Assembly (NCBI RefSeq): GCF_010365055.1
Contig: NZ_JAAFHA010000036.1
Location: 1 to 36,543 of the forward strand
Source of the DNA: Rhodoferax sp.
GTDB taxonomy: Bacteria > Pseudomonadota > Gammaproteobacteria > Burkholderiales > Burkholderiaceae_C
DNA: 36,543 nt
Reading direction: 5' to 3'
Shown: in pieces, positions 26,232 through 36,543 of the stretch
How the letters are laid out: each line of letters starts with the position of its first letter
Numbering within the stretch: the stretch's first letter is position 1
Notes under the pieces: generated by a model
What the model was told of the DNA's origin: nothing
The model's input: only the letters and a program-made list of their open reading frames with translations
The model's database searches: none
Position numbers and translations under genes: made by a program

Positions 26232-26260
26232 TTGGAACTTTTGTGGCGGTGCGGTATTCT
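26232..26260 (+). promoter_or_regulatory. Candidate sigma-70 promoter for gltBD
   Basis: TTGGAA (26232-26237) and TATTCT (26255-26260) are separated by exactly 17 bp, with a predicted start about 25 bases before the gltB ATG. Each hexamer matches 4 of 6 consensus bases. It abuts the RAYT-associated inverted repeat, so the module border lies within a few bases of the promoter. Confidence 0.4.
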
Positions 26261-26291
26261 TCACCATTCCCACAATTTTTAGGAGCGCGCC

Positions 26292-31025
<4,734 letters not shown>

Positions 31026-31036
31026 GGAAAAGAATC

Positions 31037-32503
31037 ATGGGAAAAATCACGGGTTTCATGGAGTTTGAACGCATTGAGGAAGGCTACAAGCCGGTGCCTG
31101 AGCGCTTGAAAAATTACAAAGAGTTTGTGATCGGCCTGAACGACGCACAAGCCAAGCAACAGGCGGCGCGCTGCATGGACTGCGGCACGCCGTTCTGCAC
31201 CAGCGGCTGCCCGGTCAACAACATCATTCCGGACTTCAACGACCTGGTGCACCGGGGCGACTGGAAGAACGCCATTGCCGTGCTGCACAGCACCAACAAC
31301 TTCCCGGAGTTCACCGGGCGCATCTGCCCGGCCCCGTGCGAAGCGGCTTGCGTGCTCAACGTGAACGACGACGCGGTCGGCATCAAGTCGATTGAGCACG
31401 CCATCATCGACCGCGCCTGGCTTGAGGGCTGGGTGCAGCCGCAGCTATCAACCCACAAGACCGGCAAAAAAGTGGCGGTGGTGGGCTCCGGCCCAGCCGG
31501 CATGGCGGCGGCGCAACAGCTGGCCCGGGTCGGTCACGACGTGACCCTGTTCGAGAAGAACGACCGCGTCGGCGGCTTGCTGCGTTACGGCATTCCTGAC
31601 TTCAAGATGGAAAAGTCGCACATTGACCGGCGCGTTCAGCAGCTGCAAAAAGAGGGCGTCACCATCCGCACCGGGGTGCTGATCGGCGAACTGTCCAAAG
31701 GCTCCAAGGTCACCAACTGGGCCAAGGAAACGATTTCTGCGCAGCAGCTGCAACAGGACTTTGACGCCGTGCTCTTGAGCGGCGGCGCTGAGCAGTCGCG
31801 CGACCTGCCGGTAGCGGGGCGCGACCTCGACGGCATCTATTTCGCCATGGAATTTTTGCCGCAGCAAAACAAGGTCAACGCCGGTGACAAAGTCAAAGGT
31901 CAGCTACGCGCCACTGACAAACACGTGATCGTGATTGGCGGCGGCGACACCGGCTCTGACTGCGTGGGCACCAGCAACCGCCACGGCGCCGCCAGCGTGA
32001 CCCAGTTTGAAGTCATGCCGCAGCCGCCCATGGAAGAAAACCGGCCGCTAACCTGGCCCAATTGGCCGATGAAGCTGCGCACCAGTTCCAGCCACGAAGA
32101 AGGCTGTGAGCGCGAGTTCGCCATTTCCACCAAGGAATTCATCGGTGAAAAGGGCAAGCTCACCGGCCTCAAGACCGTCCATATCGAGTTCAAGAACGGC
32201 AAGATGGTGGAAATCCCCGGTACCGAGAAGACCTACCCGGCCGATCTGGTGCTACTCGCCATGGGCTTTGTGAACCCGGTCGCCACGGTGCTGGAGGCTT
32301 TTGGCGTCGACAAGGACGCGCGCGGCAACGCCAAGGCCAGCACTGAAGTCACCGGCGGTTACGCCACCAACGTCGCCAAGGTGTTTGCGGCGGGTGACAT
32401 GCGCCGCGGCCAGAGTCTGGTGGTGTGGGCGATCCGCGAAGGCCGCCAGGCGGCGCGCGCGATCGATGAGTTTTTAATGGGGTCAAGCGACCTGCCACGC
32501 TGA
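31037..32503 (+). CDS. gltD: Glutamate synthase (NADPH) small subunit
   Basis: The 488-residue flavoprotein passes electrons from NADPH through FAD and 4Fe-4S clusters to GltB. N-terminal cysteines C46, C49, C54 and C58 and C97, C101 and C105 are placed as in cluster-binding GltD. The FAD-binding GSGPAG motif is at 150-155, and the NADPH-binding GGGDTGSDC lies near 300. An AAGGAAAAG ribosome site precedes the ATG, in the short 11-base gap after gltB. Transcription ends at a strong hairpin terminator just downstream, which separates the unit from the mla genes. Confidence 0.97.
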   Translation: MGKITGFMEFERIEEGYKPVPERLKNYKEFVIGLNDAQAKQQAARCMDCGTPFCTSGCPVNNIIPDFNDLVHRGDWKNAIAVLHSTNNFPEFTGRICPAPCEAACVLNVNDDAVGIKSIEHAIIDRAWLEGWVQPQLSTHKTGKKVAVVGSGPAGMAAAQQLARVGHDVTLFEKNDRVGGLLRYGIPDFKMEKSHIDRRVQQLQKEGVTIRTGVLIGELSKGSKVTNWAKETISAQQLQQDFDAVLLSGGAEQSRDLPVAGRDLDGIYFAMEFLPQQNKVNAGDKVKGQLRATDKHVIVIGGGDTGSDCVGTSNRHGAASVTQFEVMPQPPMEENRPLTWPNWPMKLRTSSSHEEGCEREFAISTKEFIGEKGKLTGLKTVHIEFKNGKMVEIPGTEKTYPADLVLLAMGFVNPVATVLEAFGVDKDARGNAKASTEVTGGYATNVAKVFAAGDMRRGQSLVVWAIREGRQAARAIDEFLMGSSDLPR

Positions 32504-32528
32504 TAGGTGTAATCCCTTATGATCCAGG

Positions 32529-32556
32529 GGCCGGGCTCGACCCGGCCTTATTTTTT
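32529..32556 (+). terminator. Intrinsic terminator after gltD
   Basis: Arms GGCCGGG (32529-32535) and CCCGGCC (32541-32547) around a CTCGA loop are followed by TTATTTTTT. This is a textbook rho-independent terminator. It ends only 11 bases before the mlaF ATG. Confidence 0.92.
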
Positions 32557-32567
32557 CCATACCTTCA

Positions 32568-33383
32568 ATGGCCCCCACATCCGACTCCCTTGTTGAACTG
32601 CGCAATCTCACCTTTGGCTATGGTGAGCAGGTGGTGCTGGACGGCATTTCCATGTCAGTCCCGCGAGGCAAGGTGACGGCGCTGATGGGCGCCTCGGGCG
32701 GCGGCAAAACGACGATCTTGCGGCTGATCGGCGGCCAGAACCGGGCCCAGTCCGGCGAGATGCTGTTTGACGGGCAAGACGTCACGCCGATGAACCAGAC
32801 GCAGCTCTACGCCGCACGTCGGCGCATGGGCATGCTGTTTCAGTTTGGCGCTTTGTTCGCCGACTTGTCGGTGTTTGAGAATGTGGCCTTCCCCTTGCGC
32901 GAACACACGGACCTGTCGGACGCGCTGATTCGCCACATCGTGCTGATGAAACTCAACGCAGTCGGCTTGCGCGGCGCGCGCGATTTGATGCCCAGCGATC
33001 TGTCGGGTGGCATGGCGCGGCGCATTGCGCTGGCCCGCGCCATCGCACTCGACCCTGAACTCGTGATGTACGACGAGCCGTTTTCCGGCTTGGACCCGAT
33101 TTCATTGGCGATTGCGGCGCGCCTGATTCGCGAGCTCAATGACTCGATGGGCTTGACCAGCGTTTTTGTGTCGCACGAGCTGGAACAGACCTTTGCCATT
33201 TCGGACCACGTCATCATTCTGGCCAACGGCAAGATTGCCGCCCAAGGCACACCAGAACAGGTTCGCCAGAGCACCGATCCGCTGGTGTACCAGTATGTCA
33301 ACGCCCTGACGGATGGCCCGGTGCGCTTCCATTACCCGGGCCCATCGATTGAAGAAGATTTCAGTGCGGGAGCTGCTCTATGA
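32568..33383 (+). CDS. mlaF: Phospholipid ABC transporter ATPase MlaF
   Basis: The 271-residue ATPase of the Mla system helps move phospholipids between outer and inner membranes to keep outer-membrane lipid asymmetry. Walker A is GASGGGKTT (41-49), the signature LSGGM is at 145-149, Walker B ends in MYDE (167-170), and the D-loop SGLD is at 173-176. No Shine-Dalgarno precedes the ATG, and the gltD terminator lies right upstream, so the promoter must overlap the terminator or lie within the end of gltD (a TATGAT is at 32519-32524). Its stop overlaps the mlaE start (ATGA). Confidence 0.96.
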   Translation: MAPTSDSLVELRNLTFGYGEQVVLDGISMSVPRGKVTALMGASGGGKTTILRLIGGQNRAQSGEMLFDGQDVTPMNQTQLYAARRRMGMLFQFGALFADLSVFENVAFPLREHTDLSDALIRHIVLMKLNAVGLRGARDLMPSDLSGGMARRIALARAIALDPELVMYDEPFSGLDPISLAIAARLIRELNDSMGLTSVFVSHELEQTFAISDHVIILANGKIAAQGTPEQVRQSTDPLVYQYVNALTDGPVRFHYPGPSIEEDFSAGAAL

Positions 33384-34162
33384 GTTGGTACAAACCGGCT
33401 GATGTCGGCTTTGCCGTGCGCCGCCAGCTGGCCGATCTCGGCCTGGGTGCACGCCTGTTCATGCGCTTGCTGGGCACCTTCGGACCGAGCTTCAAGCGTT
33501 TTGGTTTGATCCGCGACCAGATTCACTTTCTGGGCAATTACTCGCTGGCCATCATCGCGGTGTCGGGACTGTTTGTGGGCTTTGTGTTTGGATTGCAGGG
33601 CTATTACACGCTGCAGCGCTACGGCTCCTCCTCGGCGCTGGGTCTGCTGGTGACCCTCACGCTGGTGCGCGAACTCGGCCCGGTGGTCACGGCCTTGTTG
33701 TTTGCCGGGCGCGCCGGCACCTCGCTCACCGCCGAGATTGGTCTCATGAAAGCCGGCGAGCAAATTGCGGTCATGGAAATGATGGCGGTCGACCCGGTGC
33801 AGCGCATTCTGGCACCCCGGTTCTGGGCCGGCGTCATCACCATGCCCCTGTTGGCCGCTGTGTTCAGCGCCACCGGCATCATCGGTGGCTGGGCCGTCGG
33901 TGTGCTGATGATTGGCGTCGACGGTGGTTCGTTCTGGAGCCAGATCCAGAGTGGTGTCGATGTCTGGCAAGACGTCGGGAACGGCATTGTCAAGAGCATC
34001 GTGTTCGGCTTTACCGTCACATTCATCGCGCTGCTGCAAGGTTTTGAGGCGCAAGCCACGCCCGAAGGGGTCGCCAGCGCCACCACCCGCACCGTCGTGG
34101 TCGCGTCGCTGGCCGTTCTGGGCCTTGATTTCATCCTGACCGCCATGATGTTTACGATATGA
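33380..34162 (+). CDS. mlaE: Phospholipid ABC transporter permease MlaE
   Basis: The 260-residue protein has about five or six hydrophobic segments and the family-typical core (VTLTLVRELGPVVTALLFAGRAGTS and, later, GFEAQATPEGVASATTRTVV). It forms the transmembrane dimer on which MlaF and MlaD assemble. Unlike its neighbours, it is followed by an unusual 127-bp structured spacer before mlaD, rather than an overlap. Confidence 0.96.
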   Translation: MSWYKPADVGFAVRRQLADLGLGARLFMRLLGTFGPSFKRFGLIRDQIHFLGNYSLAIIAVSGLFVGFVFGLQGYYTLQRYGSSSALGLLVTLTLVRELGPVVTALLFAGRAGTSLTAEIGLMKAGEQIAVMEMMAVDPVQRILAPRFWAGVITMPLLAAVFSATGIIGGWAVGVLMIGVDGGSFWSQIQSGVDVWQDVGNGIVKSIVFGFTVTFIALLQGFEAQATPEGVASATTRTVVVASLAVLGLDFILTAMMFTI

Positions 34163-34289
34163 AGACCTTGCGGGAAGGACTGCGTCCTGATTCTTTGCGG
34201 GACAGACCGCAGTTACGCGAAGCGAACCAGCTCTGTCCTCAACTGATCAAAGAACAAGCTCTGCCCCCAACTGATTAGAAAGAAGATTT
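34163..34289 (+). repeat. Structured spacer with tandem repeat between mlaE and mlaD
   Basis: The spacer holds a small hairpin AGGAC-TGC-GTCCT (34176-34188) and a second hairpin TGCGG-GACAGA-CCGCA (34196-34211). An imperfect tandem repeat of about 28 bp follows, units 34225-34252 and 34253-34280, each with AGCTCTG and CAACTGAT. The ribosome site AGAAAGAAG of mlaD lies at its right end. No ORF is supported in it. Confidence 0.7.
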
Positions 34290-34775
34290 ATGCAACGCTC
34301 CAAAAATGACGTCTGGGTGGGCCTGTTTGTGCTAATCGGGGCGGCGGCCATCCTGTTTCTGGCTTTGCAGGCCGCCAACTTGCTGACCCTGAGTTTTCAA
34401 AAAACCTACCAAGTCAGCGCCAAATTTGACAACATTGGCGGACTCAAGCCCAAAGCCGCCATTCGCAGTGCCGGCGTGGTGGTCGGCCGGGTCGAGAAAA
34501 TTGTGTTCGATGACAAATCGTTCCAAGCCCGCGTGACGCTGGCGCTGGAAAAACAGTATGTATTTCCCAAAGACAGCTCGCTGAAGATCCTCACCAGCGG
34601 CTTGCTCGGTGAGCAGTATCTGGGGTTAGAGCCTGGTGCCGACGAAAAGACGCTCGCCGCCGGTGACACCATTTCCAGCACCCAATCGGCGGTGGTGCTG
34701 GAAAATCTGATCAGTCAATTCTTGTTCAGCAAGGCGGCCGATGGCACTACGCCTGCCGCCGTTGGGGGTCAATAA
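34290..34775 (+). CDS. mlaD: MCE-domain phospholipid-binding protein MlaD
   Basis: The 161-residue protein has a single N-terminal membrane helix (about 9-31) and one MCE domain (39-118) with the typical FDNIGGLKPKAAIRSAGVVVGRV and TSGLLGEQYLGL segments. It forms a hexameric ring in the periplasm that receives lipid from MlaC. The C-terminal tail is short and includes the hydrophobic NLISQFLF segment that lines the channel in the family. It stops on the base before an in-frame ATG of the mlaA reading frame. Confidence 0.95.
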   Translation: MQRSKNDVWVGLFVLIGAAAILFLALQAANLLTLSFQKTYQVSAKFDNIGGLKPKAAIRSAGVVVGRVEKIVFDDKSFQARVTLALEKQYVFPKDSSLKILTSGLLGEQYLGLEPGADEKTLAAGDTISSTQSAVVLENLISQFLFSKAADGTTPAAVGGQ

Positions 34776-34793
34776 ATGACCAGGAGTCGCCAA

Positions 34794-35627
34794 ATGCATC
34801 CAATGATTCGTCAAGCGGCGCGAGCCAAGTCGTGGGCAGGCTTGGTACTACTGGCGCTGGCCCTGACCGGCTGCGCCACTGGGCCCACCGCCAACCCGCA
34901 AGATCCGCTGGAGCCCTTCAATCGTGGCGTCTACCAGTTCAACGATGCGGTCGATGTCGCGGTCATCAAACCGGTTGCCACGGCTTATCAGGATGTCCTG
35001 CCCGCACCGATGCGCCGAGGGGTGCGCAATTTCTTTGCCAACTTGCAGGATCTCTGGTCGGGGGTGAACAACGCCATGCAATTCAAGGGCGAACCGGCGG
35101 CCAACAGTTTCGCGCGTTTTGGCGTCAATACCTTCATCGGCTTGGGCGGACTGGTGGACGTGGCGTCCGAGTTGAGACTTGAGCGTCACACCAAGGATTT
35201 TGGTCATACGCTGGGCTATTGGGGTGTCCCGCCCGGCCCCTATCTGGTACTGCCCCTGCTGGGACCGTCCACATTGCGCGACACGGCGGCCCTGCCGGTG
35301 GATGCGCAGGGCAACCTGGTATCCACCCTTGAACACATCCCAGCCCGCAACAGCCTGACCGTGCTGCGCCTGGTCGACACACGGGCCTCGTTATTGGGCG
35401 CTTCGGCCATGCTGGAAGCGGTGGCGCTGGACAAATACACTTTCACCCGCGACTCCTACCTGCAACGTCGTCGCAGCGGCATTTACGATGGCAACCCGCC
35501 CGATGATGGCGAAGTGGAAAAGTCACCCGTGAAGCAAGATCTTTCGGAGGTCCGAGACCGCACCCGGGCCTGGGTCAAAACCATCAAAGAATCCGGCAGC
35601 GCCGACGATGAGAAGGAAGAACCATGA
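34794..35627 (+). CDS. mlaA: Outer-membrane phospholipid transport lipoprotein MlaA (VacJ)
   Basis: The 277-residue lipoprotein has a lipobox LTGC (cysteine 27) and the VacJ hallmarks DPLEPFNRGVYQFNDAVD, followed later by GYWGVPPGPYLVLPLLGPST. It forms a donut-like pore in the outer leaflet that removes misplaced phospholipids and hands them to MlaC. I choose ATG 34794, with AGGAG seven bases upstream, over the ATG at 34776 that abuts the mlaD stop. In Escherichia coli mlaA is unlinked; here it lies between mlaD and mlaC. It overlaps mlaC by ATGA. Confidence 0.94.
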   Translation: MHPMIRQAARAKSWAGLVLLALALTGCATGPTANPQDPLEPFNRGVYQFNDAVDVAVIKPVATAYQDVLPAPMRRGVRNFFANLQDLWSGVNNAMQFKGEPAANSFARFGVNTFIGLGGLVDVASELRLERHTKDFGHTLGYWGVPPGPYLVLPLLGPSTLRDTAALPVDAQGNLVSTLEHIPARNSLTVLRLVDTRASLLGASAMLEAVALDKYTFTRDSYLQRRRSGIYDGNPPDDGEVEKSPVKQDLSEVRDRTRAWVKTIKESGSADDEKEEP

Positions 35628-36262
35628 AACGCCGTCTATTCAGTCATCTGCTCGTCGCGCTACTTGTCGGCACCTTCGGCTGGCTCGCTGGGCCCGCCAG
35701 CGCTGCCGATGAAGCCCCTGACGCGCTGATTGGACGCTTAACCACCGAGGCCTTGAACAGCATCAAGGCGGACAAAGCCGTTCAAAGCGGTGACGTCGCC
35801 CGGGTCATCGCCCTGGTGGACCGCCTGGTGATGCCCAACGTTGACTTCAAACGCATGACGGCCTCCGCCGTGGGTCCCAAATGGCGCCAGGCGACGCCGG
35901 AGCAACAACAGCGCCTGCAGGAGGAGTTCAAGATCTTGCTGGTGCGCACCTATGCCGGCGCTTTGTCCCAAGTCAATGAGGTGACCTTCAAGATCAAGCC
36001 CATGCGCTCCGATCCCGCTGAAACGGAAGTCGTGGTGCGCACCGAAATCAAAGGGCGCGGCGACCCGATTCAACTCGACTACCGCCTGGAAAAGACACCT
36101 GGCCAGGGTGCGGGCTGGAAAATTTACAACCTCAATGTCCTCGGTGTTTGGTTGGTCGACACCTACCGCAGCCAGTTTGCGCAGGAAATCAATGCCAAAG
36201 GCATCGACGGCTTGATAACCACACTGGCCGAGCGCAACCAGGCCAACGCCAAAAAGGGATGA
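35624..36262 (+). CDS. mlaC: Periplasmic phospholipid shuttle MlaC
   Basis: The 212-residue protein has a signal peptide ending PASA at about residue 27 and an MlaC (Tgt2/NTF2-like) domain that carries one phospholipid across the periplasm between MlaA and MlaD. Family segments include VMPNVDFKRMTASAVGPKWRQATPEQQ and, near the end, IYNLNVLGVWLVDTYRSQF. Both ends overlap neighbours (ATGA with mlaA and ATGA with mlaB), supporting one transcript. Confidence 0.95.
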   Translation: MKRRLFSHLLVALLVGTFGWLAGPASAADEAPDALIGRLTTEALNSIKADKAVQSGDVARVIALVDRLVMPNVDFKRMTASAVGPKWRQATPEQQQRLQEEFKILLVRTYAGALSQVNEVTFKIKPMRSDPAETEVVVRTEIKGRGDPIQLDYRLEKTPGQGAGWKIYNLNVLGVWLVDTYRSQFAQEINAKGIDGLITTLAERNQANAKKG

Positions 36263-36543
36263 CTGTGCTGGTGTTACCGCAAGAATTGACGCACGCCCAG
36301 GCCACAGCAATTTTGAAGGCTCTGGTGCAAGGTTTGCCGGCGCTCTCGGGCTCAGAGGCCGTGGTGGATGCCGGCCCTTTGACCCGATTTGACTCGTCAG
36401 CGCTGGCCGTGTTGCTTGAGTTCAGGCGTGCTGCCTTGACCCAGGGCAAGCGCTTCTCGACACAAAGGCTGCCCAAACGGCTGGCTGACCTGGCCGGGGT
36501 GTATGGTGTGCTCGAACTGCTGGCGGCCACGCCTTTGAGCCCG
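36259..36543 (+). CDS. mlaB: STAS-domain protein MlaB (partial, runs off the window)
   Basis: The reading frame opens at ATG 36259, overlapping the mlaC stop, and stays open for 95 codons to the window edge. It encodes a STAS-like fold with the conserved loop RFDSSALAVLLEF (residues 43-55), where S46 or S47 matches the position of the functional serine/threonine of such proteins. MlaB binds MlaF and stabilises the transporter. Its position as the next gene after mlaC is as expected. The C-terminus is not in the window. Confidence 0.85.
   Translation, partial: MTVLVLPQELTHAQATAILKALVQGLPALSGSEAVVDAGPLTRFDSSALAVLLEFRRAALTQGKRFSTQRLPKRLADLAGVYGVLELLAATPLSP

Overview
The window looks like a chromosomal segment of a betaproteobacterium of the Burkholderiales, most probably a Comamonadaceae member close to Rhodoferax or Polaromonas. 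I infer this from protein families and gene order: ponA (mrcA) divergent from pilMNOPQ with aroK-aroB downstream, lptM-lysA next to cyaY, gltBD, and an mla operon containing mlaA. No database search was possible, so the genus is a guess. The window is densely coded, with no gap above about 250 bases. I see no rRNA, tRNA or CRISPR array.

Layout. (1) 1-6678, minus strand: an M23 LytM-type peptidase, secA, argJ, a DUF815 ATPase and a MutT-like Nudix hydrolase; the last three genes overlap by start/stop codons. (2) 6705-8768, plus: a DciA-like DUF721 protein and the periplasmic methionine-sulfoxide reductase pair msrP-msrQ. (3) 8808-13049: lysA and lptM (minus), cyaY (plus) and penicillin-binding protein 1A mrcA (minus). 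(4) 13301-22052, plus: the type IV pilus assembly genes pilM-N-O-P-Q, then a 670-residue Ig-like lipoprotein of unknown function, then aroK and aroB, in one tightly packed array. (5) 22120-25265, plus: dgt, a DUF1415 protein, a predicted methyltransferase and a glycine-zipper lipoprotein. (6) 25317-26227: a REP-associated tyrosine transposase (RAYT) module. (7) 26292-32503, plus: gltB-gltD, closed by a strong intrinsic terminator. (8) 32568 to the window end, plus: mlaF-E-D-A-C and the start of mlaB, for outer-membrane phospholipid transport.

The most interesting layer is not a gene. A degenerate palindromic repeat of about 45 bp occurs at least six times, in either orientation: a CTAG-CCC head, a variable middle often containing ATATGC, then AGCTA beginning a small terminal hairpin. 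Copies sit at the 3' ends of mutT, msrQ/lysA, aroB, the glycine-zipper lipoprotein, the RAYT gene and gltB. Several supply the stop codon or the last residues of the neighbouring protein. Two copies in the same orientation bracket the RAYT gene, which is what one would expect of a transposase and its cognate REP family.

A second point is the large, calcium-loop-bearing, cysteine-paired Ig-like lipoprotein placed between pilQ and aroK. Its composition differs from its neighbours, it carries an in-frame hexanucleotide tract near its lipid anchor, and its stop codon overlaps the aroK TTG start. A third is a 127-bp structured spacer with a tandem repeat inside the mla operon, between mlaE and mlaD.
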